This document shows positions 21,660 to 30,656 of a stretch of 64,000 nucleotides of DNA, one piece after another; the stretch's first letter is position 1, and each line of letters begins with the position of its first letter. The stretch is from Pseudolysinimonas_A sp049651805 (lineage in GTDB: Bacteria > Actinomycetota > Actinomycetes > Actinomycetales > Microbacteriaceae). The DNA is taken from positions 1 through 64,000 of the forward strand of contig NZ_JBASCU010000011.1 of assembly GCF_049651805.1 (NCBI RefSeq). Direction: 5' to 3'. The notes below the pieces were generated by a model, which was not told the origin of the DNA, did not search any database, and worked only from the letters and a program-made list of their open reading frames with translations. The translations under genes and the position numbers were made by a program.

Positions 21660-23216
21660 TCAACACATCGGGTCGGCGCTCGGCACCTCGCCGCGCAAGA
21701 AGTAGGCATCCACGGTGTCGTCGACGCACGCCACGCCGCCCGCGTAGATGGTGTGGCCCTCGCCCTCGTAGGTGATGAGCACACCGCTCGAGAGCTGTTG
21801 GGCGAGCGATACCGCCTGCGAGTACGGGGTCGCCGGGTCATTCGTCGTGCCAACGACGAGGATGGGCGGCGCGCCCTCGGCGGCGTACGACGCGGGCATC
21901 TCGGCGGCCGGGTACGGCCAGTTGGAGCACGTCACGTCGAGCGCCACGTAGTCGTCGAGCGCCGTCGCAAATCCGAGGAACGGCGCCCGCTGGTCGATCA
22001 CGGCGAGACCTTCGAGGGGAGCCACGCCGTCGGTACCGAGCGTGCCCTCGTTGCAGGTGACCGCCGTGTAGATGTCGTAACCGTTGCCGTCGTAGAAGGG
22101 GCCCTCGTAGCGGCCGTTGTAGTAGTCAGCGCTCTCGAACGTCAGATCTGCCTCGCCCGCGTCGAGGTCGGCCAGCATCCGCACGAGCCGAGACCAAAGA
22201 GACTGGCTGTAGAGATTCTGGATGAGGCCCGTGCCGATCGTCGCGGTGTCGAGCACCCGGCCGTCGTTGGAGGTGAGACCGTCGTCACCGGCATCGAGGA
22301 TGAGATCCTCGGTCTGCTGCATGGCCGAATCGACGCTGCCCGAGAACGGGCAGTCGCTGTCGTCGAAGCAGTACTCCAGGAACGCGCGGTAAGCGCTCTC
22401 GAAGCCCGCCATCTGGGTGGCGAGCGCGTCGAGGTCGCCGACGAGCGGGTCGACGGCGCCGTCGAGCACCATCCGCCCCACCTTCTCGGGGAAGAGCTCC
22501 GCGTACACCGCTCCGAGGTAGGTGCCATACGAGTAGCCCAGGTAGGTGAGCTTCTCGTCGCCCAGCACCGCACGCAGCACGTCCATGTCGCGCGCGACGC
22601 TCGCGGCATCCAGGTTGCCGAGCAGGTCGCCGGTGTTCTCGACGCACGCGTCGATCCAGTCGGTCTGAGCGACGGTGAGCTCATCGATCCATGCCGCCGT
22701 GCCGTACTCGGCGTCGAACGTGTCGTAGAGCAGGGCGTCTTGGTCGTTCGGATCGGTGTAGCACTCGATGCCGGTCGACCGGCCGACGCCGCGGGGGTCG
22801 AAGCCGATGATGTCGTAGTTCGCTAGCACATCGTCGGTGACGATGTAGGCCGCGGATTGTGCGACGAAGTCGTAGCCGGAGCCGCCCGGCCCGCCGGGGT
22901 TCAGGAGCATCGAGCCCATCGAGTCGCGGGTGGCGTTGTGCCGCGCCACGGCGATCTCGATCGTCTCGCCGGCCGGGTCGTCCCAGTCGAGGGGCACCGT
23001 GACCGTGGTCTCGTCGACGCGATTTCCCAAGTCGTACCAGGTGAGTTCTTGCTGGTAGAACGCCTCAAGGCTCGGCTCGACTTCTTCGTCGGTCGAGGTG
23101 TCGACGGTCTGGCTGCCCCCACCACCACCGGGGAACGGGAACCCGAAACAGCCGGACAGCAGCAGAGCACCCGCCGTCAGTACGGCGGCAAGCGGCAGGA
23201 TGCGGCGGTTGGCCAC
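21660..23216 (-). CDS. Exported alpha/beta-hydrolase lipoprotein (tripeptidyl-peptidase TAP type)
   Basis: 518 aa. The signal MANRRILPLAAVLTAGALLL runs into the lipobox LSGC, followed by a Gly-rich linker. The catalytic domain has an oxyanion segment LLNPGGPGGSGYDF, nucleophile elbow YLGYSYGTYLG (Ser), a C-terminal TAP-like part with Asp in GTTNDPATPY and His in YEGEGHTIYA. Cysteines near DACVEN, EYCFDDSDCPF and the final Cys suggest disulfides. Members cleave short peptides from N-termini or act as esterases outside the cell. The GTG start follows GAGGGGG. It lies 26 bp after the PTS fusion gene and may share its message or use the TAGGCT box at 23252-23257. Confidence 0.86.
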   Translation of the reverse strand: MANRRILPLAAVLTAGALLLSGCFGFPFPGGGGGSQTVDTSTDEEVEPSLEAFYQQELTWYDLGNRVDETTVTVPLDWDDPAGETIEIAVARHNATRDSMGSMLLNPGGPGGSGYDFVAQSAAYIVTDDVLANYDIIGFDPRGVGRSTGIECYTDPNDQDALLYDTFDAEYGTAAWIDELTVAQTDWIDACVENTGDLLGNLDAASVARDMDVLRAVLGDEKLTYLGYSYGTYLGAVYAELFPEKVGRMVLDGAVDPLVGDLDALATQMAGFESAYRAFLEYCFDDSDCPFSGSVDSAMQQTEDLILDAGDDGLTSNDGRVLDTATIGTGLIQNLYSQSLWSRLVRMLADLDAGEADLTFESADYYNGRYEGPFYDGNGYDIYTAVTCNEGTLGTDGVAPLEGLAVIDQRAPFLGFATALDDYVALDVTCSNWPYPAAEMPASYAAEGAPPILVVGTTNDPATPYSQAVSLAQQLSSGVLITYEGEGHTIYAGGVACVDDTVDAYFLRGEVPSADPMC

Positions 23217-23242
23217 GCGAGACCCCCTCGGGACGACTGGGG

Positions 23243-25660
23243 TCAGCCTAGCGATGCCGGCCCGAGAGCGGATGCCGCGGCGGCACGCGCCTCGGCAGCT
23301 GTCGGGGCGGCGAGCGCGACCTTCGCGATCCGCACGCAGTCGGCGCGCGTGAGCGAGCGGAGCGCCTCGGCGACGACGGGCATCGCGCGCGGCGTCATCG
23401 AGAGCGAGCCGACGCCGAGTCCGACGTAGACGACCGCGAGCAACGGGTCGGCGGCGGCCTCCCCGCATACCCCGACGGGCGTGCCGGTGGCCGCACCGGC
23501 GCGGCCGACGTCGGCGACGAGCTGTAGCACGGCCGGTTGCCAGGGGTCGTTGAGGTCGGCGAGCTCGCCGATCATCCGGTCGGCCGCCATCGTGTATTGC
23601 GTGAGGTCGTTGGTGCCGATGCTCACGAAGTCGACCGCGCCCATCAGGTCGTCGGCACGCAGCGCGGCGGCGGGTGTCTCGATCATGACGCCGGCCGACG
23701 GCAGCCCGGCAGCCCGGCAGCGGGCGACGACGTCGCGGGCTTCGTCGAGGGTCGCCACCATCGGTGCCATGACCTGTATCACGGCCTGCTCGGCGGCGGC
23801 GGCTTCGGCGATCGCCGCGAGCTGCTCGTCGAGGATCTCGGGACGGCGGCGTGCGGTTCGCAGCCCCCGAACACCAAGGGCGGGGTTATCCTCGGCGCCG
23901 GCGGCGAGAAAGGGCAGCGGCTTGTCGGCCCCGGCGTCGAGGGTGCGCACGACGACCTTGCGCCCCGGGAAAGCGGCGAACACCGCTCGGTACGCCTCGA
24001 CCTGCTCCGTGCGTCCGGGGGCATCCGCGCGATCGAGGAACAGGAACTCGCTGCGGAACAACCCCACCCCTTCGGCGCCGGCTGTGGCCGCTGCTTCCGC
24101 GCCTCGCGGGTCGCCGATGTTGGCGAGCAGGGCGACGGGATGGCCGTCCCTGGTCGACCCGGGGGCGGCGAGCGGCACCGGACGGGCGGCCGCAGCTTCG
24201 GCGACGACGGCGGCGACGGTGGCGGCATCGGGATCGGGCCGCACCTCGCCCGTGCTGCCGTCGACGAGCACGAACGTTCCCTCGGGGATGCCGAGCGCCC
24301 CGGTTGCGGCGACGACGGCGGGGATGCCGAGCGACCGGGCGATGATCGCGGTGTGCGAGGTCGGGCCACCCTCCTCGGTCACGAGTGCGACGACCGTCGC
24401 CGGATCAAGGGTCGCGGTGTCGGCGGGGGCGAGGTCGTGGGCCACCAGCACGAAGGGTTCGGCACGCTGTGGCACCCCGCCGAGCACGTACCCGGCGAGG
24501 GCGGCGATGAGTCGGTCGCGCACATCCCGCACATCCGAGACGCGTTCTGCGCTGCGCCCCCCGAGTGCTGCCAGGGTCTCGGCGACGGCGGCAGCCGCAT
24601 CCCACACCGCACGGGGGGCCGACGTGCCGTCATCGACGATCGACTCGGCGGCGGCGTCGAGCAGGGCGGGGTCACGCGCCAGCAGCGCGGTCGCTTCGAG
24701 GATGACGCGGGCCTCACCCCGCGTTGCGGCGGCGCGGGTTTCGAGCTCGCCGGCCACCCGCGCCGCTGCCGCGCGCAGCCGCGTGACCTCGGCCGCACGG
24801 ACGTTGCTGCCCAACGCGCGCCCGCCGGCGGGTTCGTCGACGGTGGAGGCCATGTGAACGACCGGTCCGATCGCCCGGCCGGGACTCACGCCCACCGGGC
24901 GAGAGGGGACCGCGGGCGCAGACTCTGCCGCCACGGCGGTGTCACGTTCGCCGAACCCGTCGACGACGAGCGCGACGACGTGGTCGAGTTCGGTACGGGC
25001 GCCGGCGGCGGCCGAGATCTCGATCTCGTCGCCGAGGCGCGCGCCCAGCGAGAGCAGAGCTGTGGGACTGGCGGCGTTCGCCCGCGCTCCCGTGCGAGTC
25101 ACCTCGATCGCGACGTCAGCCGATCGCACGGCGGTCGCGATCAACGCCGCCGGCCGCACATGGAGACCAAGCGGGTTGACCAGTGTCACGCGTTCGGCGA
25201 TGCGGTCGGGGTCGACGGTCCCGGCGTCGGAGGCCGCCAACCGGGGTGGTCCGAGCTGGCCGTTCTTGGGGGCGAGCGCCGACTCCGCCTCCGCCGCAAC
25301 CTCAGCGAGCGTTGCACCGCCGGACGCGCGCACCACTGCGGCCAGCAACCCCTCGACGAACGGGGCCCCTGAGAGACGCACCTCGACGGGCGAGGCAATC
25401 AGCTCGAGGGCGAGTTCGGCGCTCAACACCGCCGACCCGAGATCCATCAGCACGAGCACCCCGTCGGTGTCGGCGAGGGCATCGATGGCGGCGGCGACGC
25501 GGGTGGCGTCGGTGCCGACGATCGGCGAGCCGTCCTTCTCGGTGCCGGCGCCTGCAGCAACGAGCACGCGCGGGGCCGCCGTCGGCACCATCTGCAGGGC
25601 GAGACTGACGGCCGCCTCGGCCAGCTGCAGGCTGTGCGAGACGGCAACGATGCCGATCAC
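23243..25660 (-). CDS. dhaM: DhaM-HPr-Enzyme I fusion (multiphosphoryl transfer protein for dihydroxyacetone kinase)
   Basis: 805 aa three-part phosphorelay protein. Residues 1-130 are a DhaM (EIIA-Man-like) domain with phospho-His9 in VAVSHSLQLAEA. Residues about 155-245 are HPr with His167 in PLGLHVRPAA. Residues about 255-805 are PTS Enzyme I with His436 in GGPTSHTAIIAR, the PEP-binding motifs LFRSEFLFLDR and IETPAAALR, and GTNDLTQYTMAADR and GVCGEAAADP. It can therefore carry phosphate from PEP to DhaL-ADP without separate PTS proteins. The GTG at 25658-25660 starts 1 nt after the dhaL stop; longer in-frame starts would lie inside dhaL and add no domain. Confidence 0.93.
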   Translation of the reverse strand: MIGIVAVSHSLQLAEAAVSLALQMVPTAAPRVLVAAGAGTEKDGSPIVGTDATRVAAAIDALADTDGVLVLMDLGSAVLSAELALELIASPVEVRLSGAPFVEGLLAAVVRASGGATLAEVAAEAESALAPKNGQLGPPRLAASDAGTVDPDRIAERVTLVNPLGLHVRPAALIATAVRSADVAIEVTRTGARANAASPTALLSLGARLGDEIEISAAAGARTELDHVVALVVDGFGERDTAVAAESAPAVPSRPVGVSPGRAIGPVVHMASTVDEPAGGRALGSNVRAAEVTRLRAAAARVAGELETRAAATRGEARVILEATALLARDPALLDAAAESIVDDGTSAPRAVWDAAAAVAETLAALGGRSAERVSDVRDVRDRLIAALAGYVLGGVPQRAEPFVLVAHDLAPADTATLDPATVVALVTEEGGPTSHTAIIARSLGIPAVVAATGALGIPEGTFVLVDGSTGEVRPDPDAATVAAVVAEAAAARPVPLAAPGSTRDGHPVALLANIGDPRGAEAAATAGAEGVGLFRSEFLFLDRADAPGRTEQVEAYRAVFAAFPGRKVVVRTLDAGADKPLPFLAAGAEDNPALGVRGLRTARRRPEILDEQLAAIAEAAAAEQAVIQVMAPMVATLDEARDVVARCRAAGLPSAGVMIETPAAALRADDLMGAVDFVSIGTNDLTQYTMAADRMIGELADLNDPWQPAVLQLVADVGRAGAATGTPVGVCGEAAADPLLAVVYVGLGVGSLSMTPRAMPVVAEALRSLTRADCVRIAKVALAAPTAAEARAAAASALGPASLG

Positions 25661-25661
25661 G

Positions 25662-26303
25662 TCACGAACTCCCGAGAACGTCGGCGAGGGTGCGCATGAG
25701 TAGGGCGGTCGAAGCCGAGCCCGGGTCGAGGTGACCGGCGCTGCGCTCGCCCAGGTAACTGGCACGACCCTTGCGGGCGACGAGGGGCTCCGTCGCGTCG
25801 CGTCCGGCTTCCGCCGCATCGGCGGCGGCCGCGGCGGCAGCGGGGATCGAGGATCCGTCCGCGAGCGCCGCGTCGAAAGCGTCGAGCGCCGGGGCGAGAG
25901 CGTCGAACATCGTCTTGTCGCCCGCCTCGGCTTTGCCGCGCGCGACGATTCCGTCGAGCCCGGCCCTGAGGGCTGCCGCGAGCGCCGCGCCGTCGAATTC
26001 GGCGACGGCGCCCGCGGACATGCCCATCCGAAGGAAGAAGGTTCCGTACAGCGGCCCGCTCGCTCCCCCGACCGAGGTGACCAGTGTCATCCCGACCGAC
26101 TTGAACAGTTCGTCTGCTGTCGGCGGCGTCGACGTCTCGAGCTTGTCCATGACGGCAGCCATGCCGCGCGCCATGTTCGCCCCGTGGTCGGCGTCGCCGA
26201 TCGCGGAGTCGAGTTCGGTGAGATAGGCCCGCTGTTCCGTCACCGCGGTGCGGAACGCGTCGAGCCAGGTCACCAGAGCTGGGAGAGGAATCGTGCCGTT
26301 CAT
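25662..26303 (-). CDS. dhaL: Dihydroxyacetone kinase ADP-binding subunit DhaL
   Basis: 213 aa all-helical nucleotide-binding subunit. The Mg-ADP site is in SAIGDADHGANMARGM (Asp residues). TSVGGASGPLYGTFF and RKGRASYLGERSAGHLDPGS are the other conserved loops. Its bound ADP is rephosphorylated by DhaM and the phosphate moves to dihydroxyacetone on DhaK. The ATG at 26301-26303 follows AAGGAC. It lies 31 bp after dhaK. Confidence 0.95.
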   Translation of the reverse strand: MNGTIPLPALVTWLDAFRTAVTEQRAYLTELDSAIGDADHGANMARGMAAVMDKLETSTPPTADELFKSVGMTLVTSVGGASGPLYGTFFLRMGMSAGAVAEFDGAALAAALRAGLDGIVARGKAEAGDKTMFDALAPALDAFDAALADGSSIPAAAAAAADAAEAGRDATEPLVARKGRASYLGERSAGHLDPGSASTALLMRTLADVLGSS

Positions 26304-26334
26304 GCTTCGTCCTTCGTGTGTTTCACGGTGCCGG

Positions 26335-27333
26335 TCAGGCGCCCCAGCGGAGTCCGCCGGTGACGACGGGAGCATCCCACAATCTCAGGATCTCGTCGTC
26401 GGCTTTCAGCACCGTCACCGAGCAGCCCGCCATGTCGAGCGACGTGATGTAGTTACCCACGAGCGTGCGGGCGACCTTCACCCCGGCCTTCTCGAGCAGC
26501 TTCGCGACCTCGCCGTACATCAGGTAGAGCTCGATGAGCGGCGAGCCGCCCATGCCGTTGAGCATCACGATCGACGGGCCCCCGGTGAAGTCGAGGTCGG
26601 CGAGGATCGGTTCGACGAGTTGTTGCGCGATCTCGCGGGCACCGGCGAGCGGTACGCGGTGGCGCCCCGGTTCACCGTGGATGCCCACGCCGATCTCCAT
26701 CATGTCGTCGGGCAGGTCGAACGTCGGCTTGCCGGCCGCGGGCACCGTGCAGGAGGTGAGCGCCATGCCCATCGAGCGGCCGGAGTCGTTGACCTTCTCG
26801 GCGAGGGCAAGCACGGCCGCAAGGTCGCGCCCCTCCTCGGCCGCCGCACCGACGATCTTCTCGAGCAGCACCGTGACGCCCACGCCGCGACGGCCGGCCG
26901 TCCAGGTGGAGTCCTGCACGGCGACGTCGTCGTTGGTGACGATCGTCGCGACCTCGACGCCCGACTCCGCAGCGGCAAGTTCGCCCGCCATCTCGAAGTT
27001 CATGACGTCGCCCGTGTAGTTCTTCACGATGTGCAGCACGCCGGCCCCGCGGTCGGCGACCTTGGTCGCCTCCTGCATCTGGTCGGGCGTCGGAGAGGTG
27101 AAGACCTCACCGGCGCAGGCCGCGTCGAGCATCCCGGTGCCGACGAAGCCGCCGTGCAGCGGTTCGTGGCCGGAGCCACCGCCCGAGATGAGCGCCACCT
27201 TGCCGTCGGCCTTGGGGGTCGCTCGGTAGATGATGCGGTTCGTGAAGTCGACCCGCAGGTCGCTGTGGGCTGCCGCGATGCCGGTGAGGGCATCCGCGAG
27301 CACCGCGTCGGGATCGTTGATCAGCTTCTTCAT
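26335..27333 (-). CDS. dhaK: Dihydroxyacetone kinase substrate-binding subunit DhaK
   Basis: 332 aa. The substrate site includes SGGGSGHEPLHGGFVG near residue 50 and the covalent hemiaminal histidine in GIHGEPGRHR (about residue 220). It converts dihydroxyacetone to DHAP together with DhaL and the DhaM fusion. The ATG overlaps the glpF stop by 4 nt (ATGA), linking import to phosphorylation. Confidence 0.95.
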   Translation of the reverse strand: MKKLINDPDAVLADALTGIAAAHSDLRVDFTNRIIYRATPKADGKVALISGGGSGHEPLHGGFVGTGMLDAACAGEVFTSPTPDQMQEATKVADRGAGVLHIVKNYTGDVMNFEMAGELAAAESGVEVATIVTNDDVAVQDSTWTAGRRGVGVTVLLEKIVGAAAEEGRDLAAVLALAEKVNDSGRSMGMALTSCTVPAAGKPTFDLPDDMMEIGVGIHGEPGRHRVPLAGAREIAQQLVEPILADLDFTGGPSIVMLNGMGGSPLIELYLMYGEVAKLLEKAGVKVARTLVGNYITSLDMAGCSVTVLKADDEILRLWDAPVVTGGLRWGA

Positions 27334-28073
27334 GCGGGCACGCTCTCCTTCTTCGCCTCGGCCTTGTCGGCCGCGGTCTTCGAAATCAACCCGAACAGCA
27401 GCGCGGCCGCAACGCCGGCGAGCAATTCCGCCGCGATGTACACCGGGTACTGCTCCCACCTCACTTCGCCGCCGAGGAGCTGCTGAATCAGCATCGGGCC
27501 CGTCGTTCGCGCCGGATTGATCGACGCGCCCGTCGCCGGGGCGACGGGAATGATCGCCGCGAACACGACGAGGCCGATGACGATCCCCGCGAATCCGGAG
27601 GCCGCCTTGCGGTGGATGACACCGAAGACCGTGAAGACCAGGATGAACGTGCCGACGAACTCCGCCGTGAACGCCTGGTACCAGGGGATGTCGCCGTAGG
27701 CGGCGACGCCGAGTCCTGCTTCGCTCGCCGGCATCCCGAGCACCCCCACGATCGCGAGGGCGCCGACTGTCGCGCCGAGCACCTGAGCAATCAGGTAGCC
27801 CGGCACCTCGCGCCACGGGAACTTGCCCGACACGGCGAGACCGAGGGTCACGGCGGGGTTGATGTGGTTGCCGGAGATGTAGCCGAACGTGTAGACCGTA
27901 GCGACGACGATGGTGCCGAAGGCGAGTGAGATCACTCCGAGTTCAGCGCCGGTGAAGGGTTCTCCGCCGCGCGCGAGCGCGAGGGCCGGCACCGAGCCGA
28001 CTCCGACGAAGACCAGGAATGCCGTGCCGAGAAACTCCGCGGCCAGCTTCTGCCAGGTGCGGTTCTCATCCAT
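27330..28073 (-). CDS. glpF: Aquaglyceroporin (GlpF-type MIP channel)
   Basis: 247 aa with six membrane helices and the two NPA half-helices: GNHINPAVTLG and GASINPARTTGP. The Arg after the second NPA is the selectivity-filter arginine. It should let glycerol or dihydroxyacetone enter by facilitated diffusion. The ATG at 28071-28073 is preceded by AAAGGAG with proper spacing; earlier in-frame starts (28091 and 28154) would lie upstream of that site. It heads the dha operon and is divergent from the IclR regulator gene. Confidence 0.92.
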   Translation of the reverse strand: MDENRTWQKLAAEFLGTAFLVFVGVGSVPALALARGGEPFTGAELGVISLAFGTIVVATVYTFGYISGNHINPAVTLGLAVSGKFPWREVPGYLIAQVLGATVGALAIVGVLGMPASEAGLGVAAYGDIPWYQAFTAEFVGTFILVFTVFGVIHRKAASGFAGIVIGLVVFAAIIPVAPATGASINPARTTGPMLIQQLLGGEVRWEQYPVYIAAELLAGVAAALLFGLISKTAADKAEAKKESVPA

Positions 28074-28145
28074 ATGTGCTCCTTTGGACATGCGGGTTGG
28101 GGACGTCGATGCGGTCTCCCGCCGACGTCCCATCTTCGGAACGTC

Positions 28146-28162
28146 ATTCGACAATGTCGAAT
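28146..28162. promoter_or_regulatory. Putative IclR operator in the glpF-iclR intergenic region
   Basis: ATTCGACA-A-TGTCGAAT is a perfect 17-bp palindrome, 73 bp from glpF and 95 bp from the regulator start. Size and symmetry fit IclR-family operators. A nearby TTTCGAAC (28196-28203) is a possible half site. Confidence 0.65.
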
Positions 28163-28256
28163 ATGCTGCAGAAATACCGTGACGTCAAGAGTCGATTTCG
28201 AACGAGTGACGTCGTCGTCGCACGCATAATGGAAGCCACCCCAAGGAAGGGATGCC

Positions 28257-29036
28257 GTGATCCAGGCGATCGATCGGGCAGCGAACGTGCTGCGGCTCCT
28301 GCAGGGCGCCCGCCACCTGCGGATCAGCGAACTCGCCGCTGCCCTCGACCTCCCGCCCTCGACCGTGCACGGCATCGTCAAGTCGTTGCGCGAGCACGGC
28401 CTGGTCGCCAAAGAGCGCGGCTCCGACCGCTACATGCTCGGCCCGGCTCTGCTGAAACTCAGCAACGTCTACCTCGACACCCTCGACGTGCGCGCTCGGG
28501 CGATGCGGTGGACGCGCGAGCTGGCCCGTCGCACCGGACTGGCCGTGCGACTCGGTGCCGAGCTGTTCGACGAAGTCATCGTCATCCACCACAACCGTCG
28601 GCCCGACGGCAGCCAGCAGATGCTCGAAACCGGGCTCACCATCCCCGCGCATGCCTCGGCGATGGGCAAGGTACTGCTCGCCTACGACGCCGACTACGCC
28701 TCCGAGGTGCTGGGCAAAGACCTGCGCAGCCTCACCGGCGACACCATCACGGATGCCGCCAAGCTGTCACTGCTGCTGCCCCAGATCACGACCCGCGGCC
28801 TCGCCACCGAGCAAGACGAGGCGGTGCTCGGCGAGTCGTCGGTCGCCGCCCCGGTGTCGGATGCCAGTGGCAACGTCATCGCGGCCGTCGCGGTCGTGCT
28901 TCCCACGAGTGAGTGGCCGCCCGAGGACCCGGTGCTCAACGACCTGCGGGAGACCGCGCGCACTATCTCGCGCGAGCTGGGGGCATCGTCGTGGCCCCCG
29001 CACCCGCCGGAGCGGCAGCCCGACGACGACATCTAG
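28257..29036 (+). CDS. IclR-family regulator of glycerol/dihydroxyacetone use
   Basis: 259 aa. An N-terminal winged HTH (about 1-62; LRISELAAALDLPPSTVHGI) is followed by the IclR effector domain (about 75-245), with ETGLTIPAHASAMGKVLLAY as the family hallmark. The GTG at 28257 follows AAGGAAGG. Divergent from glpF-dhaKLM, it probably controls that operon and itself through the palindrome at 28146-28162, as GylR does for glycerol genes in Streptomyces. The effector is not known. Confidence 0.9.
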   Translation: MIQAIDRAANVLRLLQGARHLRISELAAALDLPPSTVHGIVKSLREHGLVAKERGSDRYMLGPALLKLSNVYLDTLDVRARAMRWTRELARRTGLAVRLGAELFDEVIVIHHNRRPDGSQQMLETGLTIPAHASAMGKVLLAYDADYASEVLGKDLRSLTGDTITDAAKLSLLLPQITTRGLATEQDEAVLGESSVAAPVSDASGNVIAAVAVVLPTSEWPPEDPVLNDLRETARTISRELGASSWPPHPPERQPDDDI

Positions 29037-29044
29037 CTTGATGC

Positions 29045-29073
29045 GCTACACCGTGCGACGCAGTGCTACACCG
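29045..29073. promoter_or_regulatory. Direct repeats upstream of the Phd/VapC pair
   Basis: GCTACACCG occurs at 29045-29053 and 29065-29073, 20 bp apart (two helical turns, same DNA face). The second copy can also serve as a -10 box (TACACC). This is the likely autoregulatory operator of the TA pair. Confidence 0.5.
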
Positions 29074-29088
29074 CGCTCGACTGTGGCC

Positions 29089-29349
29089 ATGACCGACGTT
29101 CCGGTGCGCGAACTGCGCAACAATACAGCCGATGTGATCCGGCGTGTGCAGGGCGGCGACGACGTGACGATCACCTCCAACGGCGTCGCAATCGCCACCC
29201 TCGTGCCGATCTCGACGGGACGACGGTCGGCAATGCCGCGACGCGAGTTCATCCGCGGCTTGCGCGGCCACCAGGCCGACCCCGACCTGCGTCGCGATCT
29301 CGCCGACTTCGCGGGCGATACGACCGACGACCTCGGACCCATCCGGTGA
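29089..29349 (+). CDS. Phd/YefM-family antitoxin
   Basis: 86 aa. The N-terminal part MTDVPVRELRNNTADVIRRV and DDVTITSNGVAIATLVPI is the classic Phd/YefM DNA-binding fold. The C-terminal tail is charged and would neutralise the toxin. The ATG at 29089 matches the family start; an upstream in-frame ATG at 29041 would place the operator repeats inside the gene. No ribosome site is seen. It overlaps the toxin gene by 4 nt (GTGA). Confidence 0.88.
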   Translation: MTDVPVRELRNNTADVIRRVQGGDDVTITSNGVAIATLVPISTGRRSAMPRREFIRGLRGHQADPDLRRDLADFAGDTTDDLGPIR

Positions 29350-29747
29350 CGGTCGCGCTCGGACTGCTCGACACCAGCGTGTTGATCGCCTCGGAGATCG
29401 GTCGCTCCCTCGACGAGACAGCACTTCCCGAGCAGGTTGCCGTGAGCGTCATCACCATCGCCGAACTGCACGCGGGCGTTCACGCCGCCCGGGATGCCGA
29501 CATCCGGTCTCGTCGGATGGCCACCCTCGACTCCGTAGCCGGTCTCGTCCCGCTCCCGGTGGATGCCTCAGCAGCCAAGGAGTGGGCCCGCTTGCGATTC
29601 CGGCTGGCCGAGAACGGTCGTGGTATCAACGTCAATGATCTGTGGATCGCTTCGATCGCCGTTGCGCGCGGCATTCCCGTCGTGACGCAGGACGACGACT
29701 TCGCTGTTCTCGCCGGGCTCGGGGGGCCCGACGTCATCAAGGTCTGA
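29346..29747 (+). CDS. PIN-domain toxin (VapC family)
   Basis: 133 aa PIN domain with Asp9 (LLDTSVLI), Glu40 (ITIAELHAG), Asp98 (NVNDLWIA) and Asp116 (TQDDDFAVL). It is a probable RNase toxin encoded with the Phd-type antitoxin just upstream. The GTG start overlaps the antitoxin stop. It is convergent with sucD, 6 bp apart. Confidence 0.9.
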   Translation: MTVALGLLDTSVLIASEIGRSLDETALPEQVAVSVITIAELHAGVHAARDADIRSRRMATLDSVAGLVPLPVDASAAKEWARLRFRLAENGRGINVNDLWIASIAVARGIPVVTQDDDFAVLAGLGGPDVIKV

Positions 29748-29753
29748 GGCGAC

Positions 29754-30644
29754 CTACAGGCTCTGGATGAGCTCCCGCATGAGGGCAGCGGTCTCCGACG
29801 GCGTCTTGCCGACCTTGACCCCGGCGGCCTCGAGCGCGACCTTCTTGCCTTCGGCATTTCCCGCTCCGGCGGAGACGATCGCGCCGGCATGGCCCATCGT
29901 CTTGCCTTCCGGGGCGGTGAACCCCGCGACGTAGCCGACGACCGGCTTCGTCACGTGCGCCTTGATGTACTCGGCCGCGCGTTCCTCGGCGTCGCCGCCG
30001 ATCTCGCCGATCATGACGATCGCCATCGTCTCGGGATCGGCCTCGAACGCGGCGAGCGCGTCGATGTGCGTCGTGCCGACGATCGGATCGCCGCCGATGC
30101 CGATCGCGGTCGAGAAGCCGAGATCGCGCAATTCGTACATCATCTGGTAAGTCAGGGTTCCCGACTTCGACACGAGGCCGATCGGACCCTTGCCGGTGAT
30201 GTTGTTCGGGGTGATGCCCACGAGCGACTCGCCGGGCGTGATGATGCCGGGGCAGTTCGGGCCGATGATACGGGTCGCGTTGCCCTTGCTCGTCGCGTAG
30301 GCCCAGGCCTCGGCGGTGTCCTGCACCGGGATGCCTTCGGTGATGACGACGAGCAGCGGGATGCCGGCGTCGATCGCCTCGATCATTGCGTCTTTCGCGA
30401 AGGCCGGGGGCACGAAGATGATGGAGACGTCGGCGCCGGTCTTCTCGATGGCTTCGGCGACGGTTCCGAAGACGGGGAGCGTGACGCCTCCGTCGTGCTC
30501 GACGGTCGTGCCGGCCTTACGGGCGTTGACGCCGCCGACGACCTGGGTTCCCGCCTTGAGCATGAGGGCGGTGTGCTTGGTGCCTTCGCCGCCGGTGATG
30601 CCCTGGACGATGACCTTGGAGTCCTTGGTGAGGAAGATCGACAT
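29754..30644 (-). CDS. sucD: Succinyl-CoA synthetase (succinate-CoA ligase) subunit alpha
   Basis: 296 aa. CoA-binding Rossmann motif GITGGEGTKHT near the N-terminus, GPNCPGIITPGES, and the phosphorylated active-site histidine in KTMGHAGAIVS (about residue 250). With SucC it converts succinyl-CoA to succinate with ATP or GTP formation in the TCA cycle. It starts 12 bp after the sucC stop in the same operon. Confidence 0.96.
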   Translation of the reverse strand: MSIFLTKDSKVIVQGITGGEGTKHTALMLKAGTQVVGGVNARKAGTTVEHDGGVTLPVFGTVAEAIEKTGADVSIIFVPPAFAKDAMIEAIDAGIPLLVVITEGIPVQDTAEAWAYATSKGNATRIIGPNCPGIITPGESLVGITPNNITGKGPIGLVSKSGTLTYQMMYELRDLGFSTAIGIGGDPIVGTTHIDALAAFEADPETMAIVMIGEIGGDAEERAAEYIKAHVTKPVVGYVAGFTAPEGKTMGHAGAIVSAGAGNAEGKKVALEAAGVKVGKTPSETAALMRELIQSL

Positions 30645-30656
30645 GTTCTGGTCCTT

